Of a DNA stretch of 51,191 bases, positions 24,912 to 33,626 are shown one piece after another. The translations under genes and the position numbers were made by a program. The notes beneath the pieces were generated by a model. It did not search any database and was not told where the DNA came from. It saw only the letters and a list, made by a program, of their open reading frames with translations. This DNA comes from Prolixibacteraceae bacterium (GTDB lineage: Bacteria; Bacteroidota; Bacteroidia; Bacteroidales; Prolixibacteraceae). Positions within the stretch are counted from its first letter, which is position 1, and each line of letters starts with the position of its first letter. Where the stretch lies: contig JANXYV010000151.1 of the NCBI GenBank assembly GCA_025355875.1, positions 1-51,191 on the forward strand, given 5' to 3'.

Positions 24912-27578
24912 TCAAAATTGTTGTCCGATCACGAAATGGAATTGGCTTCCGGCTGCATCAGGTTGACCAGGAACCTTGTCAAATCCATATCCCCAGTCGA
25001 TCCCCATCAAACCAAACATAGGCAAAAAGATCCGGACTCCGGCACCAGCTGAGCGGTGAAGTTTGAACGGGTTATAATCTGCAAATGTGTCCCACGCATT
25101 ACCGGCTTCAAGAAATGAAAGCACATAAATGGTTGAAGATGGTTTTAAGATCACCGGATATCGCAGCTCCATTGAAAGCTTATTGTAAATGATCGAACCC
25201 TGTGACCTGCTTAAACTGTAATCTTTGTACCCGCGAAGGGCAATAATGTCGCTTCCGTATAAATTGTACCCGGACATACCCGAACCTCCCAGACGGAAAT
25301 TTTCGAATGGTGACTGCCGGTATTTGTTGTAATAGCCAAGGAATCCATATTCGACTTTGGTATGCAGAACCAACTTGGTATCTGTTGAAAGAGGCGAGTA
25401 GGTATCCCCTTTGAACACCCATTTGTGATATTCAATCCAACTGTAACGATCGGCATTCGATAAGCTTGGGTCACTGTAATTCACATGATTGAAGAGTGAA
25501 TAGGGAGGTGTCAACTGGAGCGAGAGCGAAAAGCTCGATCCACGGCGTGTATACAAAGGTTGGTCCATCGAATTTCGTCCGAAAGCCGTTTTGAAGCTGA
25601 GGTTGTTAAAGGAACCATTTCCTCCGCCAGTTCCATCATTCAGAAAATAATAGTAGCCGGCCATATTTTGCAGGTTATAATGCTGGAAGGATAGTTCGTG
25701 GTACAAGGTGAAATAATCATCCGGCCAGGTTAATCGGTAGCCGTAGCCAATTGCTGCTGCGGTTGTGATTTGTATCTGATCGGTGGCACTTGATCCGTTA
25801 CTATACGAATAGTTGGTTCCATAGTCGTAACCGCCGTATCCTCCATAACCTCCATAGCCGCCGTATCCTCCGTAACCGCCGTATCCTCCCATTGAACTTC
25901 CATAACCGCTTCCATATCCGCTGCCATATCCGCTGCCACCATATCCACTGTTGTATGTGTTATTGGCAGAGTAATTTACTTTCGAATGCGAAATAGAAAT
26001 GGTAAACGAATTTGGTTTTTTTCCGCCAAACCAGGGTTCGGTGAAGGTAAGGCTGTACGATTTGTAAAACTTGCCACTCGTTTGTGCTCTCAGGGCCAGG
26101 GATTGTCCGTCGCCGGTGGGCAAAGGTCTCCATGCCTCTTTATTTAAGATATTACGTACCGAGAAATTCGAAAATTTCAGACCGATTGTTCCCACAAACA
26201 TTCCTGCTCCCCATCCTCCTGAAAGTTCGATCTGGTCATTGGCTTTTTCAACCAATCCATAATTGATATCGACGGTTCCGTTTTCAGGATGAGGTTTTAC
26301 ATCCGGATTAATCGCTTCCGGATCGAAATGTCCTAATTGCGAAAGTTCCCTGACGGTGCGGATGATATCTGATTTGCTGAATAAATCACCGGGCAAAGTC
26401 CGGAGTTCGCGACGGGCCACGTGTTCATTGGTTTTTGTATTTCCTGAAATACCAATTTTGTCGATGGTAGCTTGTCTTCCTTCGTAAATACGCATCTCAA
26501 GGTCGATGGAGTCGGCTTCAATTCTCGTTTCCAGAGGATTGAGCTGAAAGAACAAATAGCCATGGTCAAGGTAAACACTGCTCACGGCATCTTCATCACT
26601 TTTGGTTCGCTTGTCGAGCAATTTCTGATCAAAAATGTCTCCCTTTTTGACTCCAAGCACCGCATTCAGATAATCCGACGGATAAACCGTATTGCCGACC
26701 CATTTGATGTCCCTGAAATAGTATTTGTGCCCTTCGTCGATCCATATGTCCAGCCGTACCCTGTTATTTTCGAGTTTGGTGATTGAATCTTTCACAATGT
26801 TGGCATCACGATAACCATTTTCGTTGTATTTTTTTATGAGGTTGATTTTATCTTCGGCATATTTCTCGCCCAGAAATTTCTTCGAACTGAACAGGTTTTT
26901 AATTTGTTTCGATTTCGTTTTTTTCATTGAATGATCAAGCACCATGGCGTTCAGGTTCTTGTTGCCATGATAAATAATCTGATTGATTTTTACCTTGGCC
27001 TTTTTATCCACGTTAATATTCAATATCACACTGTTCTTCTGAGTGGTATCATCTTTTTGTATGATATTCACTTCCGTGTTTAGAAATCCTTTCTCGAGAA
27101 AAAACGCCTTGATCGTCTTTTGCGCAGTATTCACCTGGTTGTCTGTCACCTGGCTGCCTTTGAGGAGCAATACCTTTTTAGTGATGTCATCTTTTTCCGA
27201 TTTAGTCAGCCCGGAAAAATTCACTTCCGACAATCGGGGCCTCTCCTGCAAATTAATGATTAACCAAATATTATCGCCAACAATTTTTTCTGCAGTAATT
27301 TTGATGTCCGAAAACAACCCGTGGTTCCATAATTTCTTGACTGAGTTGGTAATAGCATCTCCGGGAATCAAAATTTTATCGCCAACACTCAATCCTGAAA
27401 TGGATAGTAGCACCTGCGTATCCAGATAACGAATCCCCTGAATATTCAAACCCGCAATGACATATTCTTTCGGACTTGAATAATAAATGGAGAAGTTAGT
27501 GCTGTCAGTTTCAGCTTCCTGAGAGAAACCTTTTAAGCTGATTATCAGCAGAATAATAAACAATTTTATTTTTTGCAT
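24912..27578 (-). CDS. bamA: Outer-membrane protein assembly factor BamA (Omp85)
   Basis: 888 residues: signal peptide, five POTRA-type repeats (about 40-440), and a C-terminal 16-strand barrel. It inserts beta-barrel proteins into the outer membrane. Family landmarks are FTEPWFGG at the first strands, LGGSGMSGYNLYGSD with the conserved GLY/R-like turn, and a final aromatic strand ending in QQF. Residues about 544-585 are a Gly/Tyr-rich low-complexity stretch between early barrel strands, probably in a surface loop; this is unusual. uppS lies 17 bp upstream and ompH follows, so it is inside one leftward operon. Confidence 0.95.
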   Translation of the reverse strand: MQKIKLFIILLIISLKGFSQEAETDSTNFSIYYSSPKEYVIAGLNIQGIRYLDTQVLLSISGLSVGDKILIPGDAITNSVKKLWNHGLFSDIKITAEKIVGDNIWLIINLQERPRLSEVNFSGLTKSEKDDITKKVLLLKGSQVTDNQVNTAQKTIKAFFLEKGFLNTEVNIIQKDDTTQKNSVILNINVDKKAKVKINQIIYHGNKNLNAMVLDHSMKKTKSKQIKNLFSSKKFLGEKYAEDKINLIKKYNENGYRDANIVKDSITKLENNRVRLDIWIDEGHKYYFRDIKWVGNTVYPSDYLNAVLGVKKGDIFDQKLLDKRTKSDEDAVSSVYLDHGYLFFQLNPLETRIEADSIDLEMRIYEGRQATIDKIGISGNTKTNEHVARRELRTLPGDLFSKSDIIRTVRELSQLGHFDPEAINPDVKPHPENGTVDINYGLVEKANDQIELSGGWGAGMFVGTIGLKFSNFSVRNILNKEAWRPLPTGDGQSLALRAQTSGKFYKSYSLTFTEPWFGGKKPNSFTISISHSKVNYSANNTYNSGYGGSGYGSGYGSGYGSSMGGYGGYGGYGGYGGYGGYGGYDYGTNYSYSNGSSATDQIQITTAAAIGYGYRLTWPDDYFTLYHELSFQHYNLQNMAGYYYFLNDGTGGGNGSFNNLSFKTAFGRNSMDQPLYTRRGSSFSLSLQLTPPYSLFNHVNYSDPSLSNADRYSWIEYHKWVFKGDTYSPLSTDTKLVLHTKVEYGFLGYYNKYRQSPFENFRLGGSGMSGYNLYGSDIIALRGYKDYSLSRSQGSIIYNKLSMELRYPVILKPSSTIYVLSFLEAGNAWDTFADYNPFKLHRSAGAGVRIFLPMFGLMGIDWGYGFDKVPGQPDAAGSQFHFVIGQQF
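25824..25950 (-). repeat. Gly/Tyr-rich tandem repeat inside bamA
   Basis: A run of short near-repeats (9-bp GGC-GGT-TAC-type units coding Gly-Gly-Tyr and longer Gly-Tyr-Gly-Ser variants) spans about 40 codons. It is in frame with bamA and expected to vary in length by slippage. Confidence 0.8.
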
Positions 27579-27594
27579 TCGAATCGTTATTGAA

Positions 27595-28338
27595 TTAGCT
27601 TACTAATTGTTGGCTCGTTTTACCAAATCTTCTTTCCCGGTTCTGAAAGTCATAAATAGCCTCAAATAAATCTTCCTTTCGGTAATCAGGCCACAATTTA
27701 GGTGTAAAATATAGTTCACTGTATGCGATTTGCCATAATAAAAAATTGCTGATCCGGTATTCGCCACTTGTTCGTATTAAAAGTTCAGGATCAGGCATAT
27801 CCGAAGTATTCATGAAACCGTTCATCAAATTAAAATCAATTTCCGAAGGCTCAATTTTTCCAAGTTTCACCTGAACAGCGATGCGTTTTACCGCCTCCAT
27901 TATTTCCCATTTTGAACTGTAGCTCAGCGCCAAAACCAGGGTCAGCCCGGTACAGGTTTTTAATTTATCAATCGACCAGCTCAACTTTTCCTGAACATTT
28001 TGCGGAAGGCTTTCGATATCACCGATTACCCGGAGCCGAACATTGCTTTTCTGCAATTCATCGGTTTCTTCCGAAATAGCCTGAACCAAAAGTCCCATCA
28101 GTGCATCGACCTCTTCTTTCGGGCGGGCCCAGTTTTCGGTTGAAAAAGCGTAAAGTGTCAAATATTCAATTCCAATTTCACCGGCGCCTGCCACTACCGA
28201 GCGTACAGCTTCCACCCCATGCTCATGCCCAAAAGTCCTTTCGTTGCCCGATTGTGCTGCCCATCGTCCGTTTCCATCCATAATGATGGCCACGTGCCTG
28301 GGTATTCTGTCGCTTATCAGTTTGTCTTTAAATAACAT
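27595..28338 (-). CDS. uppS: Isoprenyl transferase (undecaprenyl diphosphate synthase)
   Basis: 247 residues. It extends farnesyl diphosphate to the C55 cis-polyprenyl carrier used for peptidoglycan and O-antigen. The catalytic Asp21 is in IIMDGNGRWA, and the family C-terminal signature RTSGEYRISNFLLWQIAYSE is complete. It sits between porG and bamA, the standard Bacteroidota order, 17 bp before bamA. Chain length is assumed from the family. Confidence 0.95.
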   Translation of the reverse strand: MLFKDKLISDRIPRHVAIIMDGNGRWAAQSGNERTFGHEHGVEAVRSVVAGAGEIGIEYLTLYAFSTENWARPKEEVDALMGLLVQAISEETDELQKSNVRLRVIGDIESLPQNVQEKLSWSIDKLKTCTGLTLVLALSYSSKWEIMEAVKRIAVQVKLGKIEPSEIDFNLMNGFMNTSDMPDPELLIRTSGEYRISNFLLWQIAYSELYFTPKLWPDYRKEDLFEAIYDFQNRERRFGKTSQQLVS

Positions 28339-28403
28339 TTCTATCGTTTAACTATCTTTTACTGGTTTTTTCAAACCAAAAAAAATCGTGCACAAAATCC
28401 AAA

Positions 28404-29186
28404 TTATTGCCTGTGGTTGCTGTTCCATATACCCCAGTCGACCATTTTATGGCGCGGAGTTCTCAATTCCCATTCCTTGTTTCCGTAAATCAGCTTATAG
28501 ACCAGATGCACGCCCAGATAGGCAGTCCAGTCGTTATTGTGCCAGGTGTCGGTGTATTTGACCGGTACATTTGGCGTGACCGTGGTATTCACATAACTGA
28601 GCGGATCGTCCAAATCATCCACTTTATCCGAGAATGATTTGTGCAAACTTGCCTCTAATCCAATACCAAACCGTTTACTGAGGTTATATTTTACCCCCAG
28701 ACCGAATGGAATGGTTGGGGACATAACACTCCCAGAAGTTTCGGCATGTTCAAAGTATGTCTGATCGACCAAAGGAGCTAGTTTTGCCGAATCCTTGGTG
28801 TAATTAAAGGTCTGCAATCCCAGTCCGAAAAAGATAAAGGTCGACCAAGGAGTAACTTTATCACCAACAATGTATTTTAGATAATTGAATTCGAATAACA
28901 GGGAAACATCCATTACATTTTTATGAAAATTCCAGGGTTCAGCATTATAAAAGCCTTCAGCGCCAATGCTTCCATTAATTACATTGAACCGAAATCCATA
29001 CCTGGGATTAAAATTGTACCTCACAAAACCACCGTAAGCCGGATTAAGCGATTTCTGTAATTCGATTTTGGTCATATCGCCAAAGTAAGTGCCTGCTCCT
29101 CCAAAAATACCAATATCAACACTCGGTTGCCCAAAGGTTTCAATTGCCAGAAATCCCATCAGAAAAAATACCAAAATTTGCTTCAT
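28404..29186 (-). CDS. porG: PorG-like outer-membrane beta-barrel (DUF6089), T9SS component
   Basis: 260 residues: signal peptide (MKQILVFFLMGFLAIETFGQ), then an eight-strand-type barrel with Gly/aromatic alternation. It starts SVDIGIFGGAGTYFGDMT and ends in a short basic tail. In Porphyromonas gingivalis the DUF6089 protein PorG is encoded just before uppS and bamA and is required for type IX secretion; the same order holds here, so I call it PorG-like. The GH3 enzyme in this window carries a T9SS sorting domain, consistent with a working system. Assignment rests on family and synteny. Confidence 0.8.
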   Translation of the reverse strand: MKQILVFFLMGFLAIETFGQPSVDIGIFGGAGTYFGDMTKIELQKSLNPAYGGFVRYNFNPRYGFRFNVINGSIGAEGFYNAEPWNFHKNVMDVSLLFEFNYLKYIVGDKVTPWSTFIFFGLGLQTFNYTKDSAKLAPLVDQTYFEHAETSGSVMSPTIPFGLGVKYNLSKRFGIGLEASLHKSFSDKVDDLDDPLSYVNTTVTPNVPVKYTDTWHNNDWTAYLGVHLVYKLIYGNKEWELRTPRHKMVDWGIWNSNHRQ

Positions 29187-29274
29187 CGAATTCCATTTTT
29201 GAAAGGGTTTTATACTTTATAAAACATTCAGGCACTAATATTTACACTCTGAACATAACACCTTTCAAGCGTTA

Positions 29275-29282
29275 CAAAAGTA
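29275..29282 (-). promoter_or_regulatory. Predicted promoter of the porG-uppS-bamA unit (-7 element)
   Basis: On the minus strand this reads TACTTTTG, an exact TAnnTTTG match about 90 bp before the porG start, inside the 176-bp gap after nadK. Confidence 0.45.
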
Positions 29283-29362
29283 ATACAATTCTTATATATC
29301 CATGCCTGGTGCATACTATAAAACCCAAATAGAGGTTAAAAATTGTTAAGTTCCTGAAGAAA

Positions 29363-30244
29363 TTAGTTGCGTTTATCCACTCCCCACATGAGTTTATTCC
29401 GAAGCGTAGCGAAGAAGGAGTGATCGTTTAGCCTGATTGTCTTAACTTTAAAGGGAGCCTTTCTGATCTTCAACAAAACAGAGAAGTGAATAGCTTCGGA
29501 CTGGGAATCGACTGAAGTAAGAAATTGAAGACCACGACCTTCAACCTGTAAAGTAATCGAATAGTGATCGGGTACAACCAGTGGCCGAACAGTCAGGTTA
29601 TGAGGAGCAATAGGGCTTATTACAAAATTTTCGGAGTCAGGGGTAAGGATGGGGCCGCCGACGCTGAGCGAATAAGCGGTGGAACCGGTTGGTGTGGCAA
29701 CAATCAGTCCGTCGGCCCAGTAGGTGTTCAGAAATTCATTGTTAATATAGGTGTGAATATTGATCATTGCTGAAGAATCGAGCTTGGTGACCGTGATTTC
29801 ATTGAGTGCATACTGAAACTCGGAATGATTGTTATGGACGATTTCGAGTTCAAGTATTGTTCGTTCGTCGATAATAATATTGCCATTCATGATATCGTCC
29901 AGAGCCCTTTCGATTTCATCCCGCGAAATATCTGAAAGAAATCCCAAGCGACCCGAATTGATCCCAACAAGAGGAATCGACCTGTGGCGGGCTGCAATAA
30001 ACGATTTCAGCAAAGTTCCGTCACCACCCAGACTTAACAGGAAAGAAATATCTTCCGGTAAGTCATCTCCATGTTCAAATACGCCCGATATTTTAGGATC
30101 AATTCCACAATCTTGCCGAAGATATTCCAGAAAGGGTTGATAAACAAAACACTCGATTTGCCTTTCCCCGAACAATTCAAAAAGCTTGGTTAGGTCCTCC
30201 AGAAAATCGGGATTTAAAGACTGACCGTAAAGTGCTATCTTCAT
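29363..30244 (-). CDS. nadK: NAD kinase
   Basis: 293 residues. It phosphorylates NAD to NADP in the cytoplasm. The GGDG motif is at 73-76 (SLGGDGTLLKS), followed by the conserved ALNEITVTK and TPTGSTAYSLSVGGPIL, all diagnostic. It lies 23 bp after the CBS-domain gene and is probably co-transcribed with it. No anomaly is seen. Confidence 0.97.
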   Translation of the reverse strand: MKIALYGQSLNPDFLEDLTKLFELFGERQIECFVYQPFLEYLRQDCGIDPKISGVFEHGDDLPEDISFLLSLGGDGTLLKSFIAARHRSIPLVGINSGRLGFLSDISRDEIERALDDIMNGNIIIDERTILELEIVHNNHSEFQYALNEITVTKLDSSAMINIHTYINNEFLNTYWADGLIVATPTGSTAYSLSVGGPILTPDSENFVISPIAPHNLTVRPLVVPDHYSITLQVEGRGLQFLTSVDSQSEAIHFSVLLKIRKAPFKVKTIRLNDHSFFATLRNKLMWGVDKRN

Positions 30245-30267
30245 GAATGGTAAGTTTGAAGCAAAAA

Positions 30268-30933
30268 TTAATAATTCATATATTTCATCAACTGATCGAA
30301 CCGGTCATCATACAAATTCTGCATCATCGATTCGTCCATATAGACTGCTTTGATATTGTAATCGTATCGGACAAATGTCTGGATAATAGCAGACAAATCT
30401 ATGACATTAATTTTCAAAGTCACATTCATCTGCCTTGATTCAGGTTCCTGATGAATGAAAAAGCTGAGGATTTTTGCATCATTTCCCTCAACAATCTGGG
30501 CAATTTGAGAAAGTGAGTAATCAATGGCGTTGATTTCCAGAACGATCACTCCACCTGGTTCCCTGACGGCTACCAAATCGGCAAATTTCTGAGCAAGGTC
30601 ATAAACAGTAATGACGCCGCAGTATTCGTGATGTAAGTTGAGAACCGGAATTGCACTGAGCTTCAGGACTGACGCAGCAGAAAAAACTTCATAAATATGC
30701 TGATTGGTATGAATGTGCGGAGAGAGCAAATGATCGGTATAATCGCCAACCGGCTTATCCATGATGTTCAGATCATAGATGATCTTGTCAGATATCAGTC
30801 CGATAAATCGCTTTCCATCCACCACCGGCAAATGCGAAATCCGGAAAATCTCCATCCAATTGAGTGCCTTCTGACCAGTATCGGAAGGTCGTAAACAGGG
30901 AACAACCTCTGAAAGAAGGTTTTGTGCGATCAT
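30268..30933 (-). CDS. CBS-pair protein with C-terminal ACT-like domain
   Basis: 221 residues. Two CBS motifs occupy about 1-125, with typical HLPVVDGKRFIGLIS and AIPVLNLHHEYCGVITVYD. A C-terminal ACT-like region (about 133-205) begins GGVIVLEINAIDYSLSQIA. CBS pairs bind adenine nucleotides and ACT domains bind small metabolites, so this is probably a ligand-sensing regulator. Its position before nadK suggests a link to NAD(P) or energy status (inference). No enzyme domain is attached. A TAnnTTTG element lies about 30 bp upstream. Confidence 0.75.
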   Translation of the reverse strand: MIAQNLLSEVVPCLRPSDTGQKALNWMEIFRISHLPVVDGKRFIGLISDKIIYDLNIMDKPVGDYTDHLLSPHIHTNQHIYEVFSAASVLKLSAIPVLNLHHEYCGVITVYDLAQKFADLVAVREPGGVIVLEINAIDYSLSQIAQIVEGNDAKILSFFIHQEPESRQMNVTLKINVIDLSAIIQTFVRYDYNIKAVYMDESMMQNLYDDRFDQLMKYMNY

Positions 30934-30961
30934 TTTTTTAAGTTTCTGTTATACAGTGTGT

Positions 30962-30969
30962 CAAATCTA
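30962..30969 (-). promoter_or_regulatory. Predicted promoter of the CBS-nadK pair (-7 element)
   Basis: On the minus strand this reads TAGATTTG, an exact TAnnTTTG match 29 bp before the CBS gene and in the 64-bp divergent gap with pdxJ. Confidence 0.5.
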
Positions 30970-30997
30970 AATTGTAACTTGCGCCTTTTAAATAGAT

Positions 30998-31714
30998 ATG
31001 ATGACCAGACTTAGTGTAAATATAAACAAAATAGCAACATTACGAAATTCACGCGGCGGAAATACTCCCAACGTTTTGGATGCAGCAATTAATTGTCAAA
31101 AATTTGGCGCCCAGGGAATTACGGTTCATCCAAGGCCTGATGAACGGCATATTCGCAGGCAAGATATTTTTGACATCCGTCCACATATTACTACTGAATT
31201 TAACATTGAGGGCTTCCCAACCGAAGATTTCATTGAGTTGGTGATTGCGGCTAAAGCCCATCAGGTTACGCTTGTTCCGGATGCCATTACCCAACTTACT
31301 TCCGATCATGGCTGGGATACCCATGCAAATTTATCATTTCTGAAAGAAGTGGTTGCCCGGTTTAAAGCAGAAGGAATCCGGACGTCCATTTTTGTCGATC
31401 CCGATTCGTCTTTTATTGAAGGTGCAATGGAAGCCGGAGCTAATCGTGTTGAATTATATACCGAGCCATTTGCAAAGATTTACCCGGTCGATCCGATCCG
31501 TGCAGTTGCCCCTTATAAGGAAGCTGCCAAACTAGCCCATCAGCTTGGTCTTGGGATTAATGCCGGTCACGATCTCAGCCTGAAAAACCTGCGCTTCTTC
31601 CACGATCATGTGCAATATCTCGACGAAGTCTCCATCGGACACGCCCTGATTGCCGATGCGCTCTACATGGGCTTGCGGAGCACCATTCAGGATTACCTTT
31701 ATTGTCTGCAATAA
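30998..31714 (+). CDS. pdxJ: Pyridoxine 5'-phosphate synthase
   Basis: 238 residues. It joins 1-deoxyxylulose-5-phosphate and 3-amino-2-oxopropyl phosphate in the DXP-dependent vitamin B6 pathway. Diagnostic pieces are [34 protein letters not shown], and [18 protein letters not shown]. The N-terminus has two ATGs in a row (30998 and 31001), and either may be used. The alpha/beta hydrolase starts 3 nt after the stop, so they form a unit. It is divergent from the CBS-nadK pair. Confidence 0.96.
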   Translation: MMTRLSVNINKIATLRNSRGGNTPNVLDAAINCQKFGAQGITVHPRPDERHIRRQDIFDIRPHITTEFNIEGFPTEDFIELVIAAKAHQVTLVPDAITQLTSDHGWDTHANLSFLKEVVARFKAEGIRTSIFVDPDSSFIEGAMEAGANRVELYTEPFAKIYPVDPIRAVAPYKEAAKLAHQLGLGINAGHDLSLKNLRFFHDHVQYLDEVSIGHALIADALYMGLRSTIQDYLYCLQ

Positions 31715-31717
31715 ATT

Positions 31718-32542
31718 ATGCACCTGTTTTATCGCCACGAAGGCACAGGCTTTCCAATTGTTATTGTTCACGGCTTGTACGGTTCGTCGGACAACTGGCT
31801 GACGGTTGCCAAAAAACTATCTGCTGAATACCAGGTTTTTAGCGTCGACCAGCGCAATCATGGTCGATCTCCCAATTCGGATGATCACAGCTACGAAAGT
31901 TTGAGAAATGATTTGGCCGAATTTTTCGATGAGCATCATCTTGAAAAAGCGGTAGTGATGGGTCATAGCATGGGCGGAAAAACTGCGATGAGTTTTGCGG
32001 CCGATTATCCGGAACGCGTCGAAAAATTAATCATAGTTGATATTGCGCCAAAAGATTATTTCCTGCTGAACGATGAAAGTCAGTATTACCTGCACAACCA
32101 TATTTTACTGGCCATGCTCGGGATTGATTTTACCAAAATCGAATCCAGGAAACAGGTTGAAATTTCCCTCCTTGAACAGATTGGCCATCCTGAAATCGTT
32201 CAGTTCCTTCTGAAAAATGTTCACCGGAACAAGGAAACACATCAGTTCGAATGGCGTCTGAACGTTCCTGTTTTGTACGACAATCTTGATGAAATCATCA
32301 AGGGAGTGAATGCACGTTGGTTCGAGGATCGGCTGCCGATATTCGATTATCCTGTTTTGTTCATCAAAGGCGCATTGTCGAATTACATTCTTCCTGAAGA
32401 TTATCCATCCATCCGGAGGATCTATCCGGAAGCAAAAATTGTTGAAATTCCGGATGCCGGACACTGGTTGCATGCCGAACAACCTCAGCTTTTTATGGAA
32501 GCAATTTGGAATTTCCTTCACTTAAAAAGGCTGAAATACTAG
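31718..32542 (+). CDS. Alpha/beta hydrolase (YbfF-like esterase)
   Basis: 274 residues, cytoplasmic (no signal). The oxyanion region HGLYGSSDNW is at 18-27, the nucleophile elbow GHSMGGK has Ser84, and a C-terminal His lies in DAGHWLHAEQ. The overall sequence resembles the YbfF/abhydrolase-11 esterase group acting on acyl-CoA or small esters. It starts 3 nt after pdxJ, but no vitamin B6 link is evident. It is convergent with the DUF6807 gene, with 28 bp between. Confidence 0.85.
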   Translation: MHLFYRHEGTGFPIVIVHGLYGSSDNWLTVAKKLSAEYQVFSVDQRNHGRSPNSDDHSYESLRNDLAEFFDEHHLEKAVVMGHSMGGKTAMSFAADYPERVEKLIIVDIAPKDYFLLNDESQYYLHNHILLAMLGIDFTKIESRKQVEISLLEQIGHPEIVQFLLKNVHRNKETHQFEWRLNVPVLYDNLDEIIKGVNARWFEDRLPIFDYPVLFIKGALSNYILPEDYPSIRRIYPEAKIVEIPDAGHWLHAEQPQLFMEAIWNFLHLKRLKY

Positions 32543-32570
32543 ATTTAAATGCCGGGTATTTTAAGCACTT

Positions 32571-33593
32571 TTAATGAAACCCTTTGGCAATCGCATTAAT
32601 TTCAGCATCGGTCAAATCGCCACCTACGACAATCTTGTGTTTAAAAACGACGCTTTCGCCTGTTTTCAGGACTAATTTTACCTTATCTGCGTTTTTGTCA
32701 AATACCCTTCCGCCAAGATTGTTCGTGGCAAACAGTCCGTAACCACGGGCATGCGACCATGACGGATAATTTGGATTCGTAGGATTGTCCAGAATCACCA
32801 GGGTGATGACTTCGCCTTCTTTCGCAGCCCGGAGTGCCACCCACGAACTCCTTTTTCCCCAGACATCGCCGCCTTTCACGCCTTCTGCATTTCGGTAAAC
32901 ACCATTCACTCCGTCGTTATTCAAGACCGGAACTTCGGTTTCAATGCCATTGGCATCCAGAAATTTTTCCGGTTTAGTCGACGGTTCCTCAAAAGCCCGG
33001 TCAACCCGCAAGCCAATCAATCCTTCCTTGTTTTCAGAAAAAGTAACCGGCTGCATGGCAGTCAGTTTGCTGGTTCGGACAATCGCACGCTGATTAGTTG
33101 TTCCTGAAAAGGTAAAGGTGGTTTCCTCGTTTAAAAGAACTTTGCTATTTATATCAACCCACTCAGAACTGGTCACCAATTCGCCTTTCTTCGGATCTTC
33201 GGAAACAATTCGCTTAAATTTCACTGTGCCGTATTTGGGTTTATCATTGGCTGGAATGGCAAACGAATTATTCCAGAAATCCAATCCATTCACATTCCCG
33301 AAATTGAACCACAAACCGACGTGGTGCGGATGGTCGGTCCGCTCAAATGGTCTTGGATTCAAGGGAAATCCGCGCGTAATGGTTTTTCCGGAGGCGCTTA
33401 AAATCGGATAAAGCGACTGCTTTTCCATATTATCGGGATAGATGAAAGCGGTGAAGAATTTCCCGTCGATCCAGACTTCTACCTTTTTCTCCTGTTCTTT
33501 GTTTTTAAACTCGACAGGCTGAGACTGAGTTGTCTGCGATAAACACAAAGAACCCCAAAATATGAGTGCTGAAAGAAATGAAAATTTTACCAT
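32571..33593 (-). CDS. Secreted DUF6807 (PmoA-like) protein
   Basis: 340 residues with signal peptide (MVKFSFLSALIFWGSLCLSQ). The bulk matches the DUF6807 or PmoA family, with segments such as RPFERTDHPHHVGLWFNFGNVNG (rich in His), WVALRAAKEGEVITLVI, and WSHARGYGLFATNNLGGRVF. Members are often found in polysaccharide-use loci and next to oxidoreductases; their activity is not settled. It is the last gene of the leftward glycosidase run (34 bp after GH3). The old methane oxygenase name does not indicate function here. Confidence 0.75.
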   Translation of the reverse strand: MVKFSFLSALIFWGSLCLSQTTQSQPVEFKNKEQEKKVEVWIDGKFFTAFIYPDNMEKQSLYPILSASGKTITRGFPLNPRPFERTDHPHHVGLWFNFGNVNGLDFWNNSFAIPANDKPKYGTVKFKRIVSEDPKKGELVTSSEWVDINSKVLLNEETTFTFSGTTNQRAIVRTSKLTAMQPVTFSENKEGLIGLRVDRAFEEPSTKPEKFLDANGIETEVPVLNNDGVNGVYRNAEGVKGGDVWGKRSSWVALRAAKEGEVITLVILDNPTNPNYPSWSHARGYGLFATNNLGGRVFDKNADKVKLVLKTGESVVFKHKIVVGGDLTDAEINAIAKGFH

Positions 33594-33626
33594 TTTCTGT
33601 ACGATTTTACGATTTTCGAATCCCCT

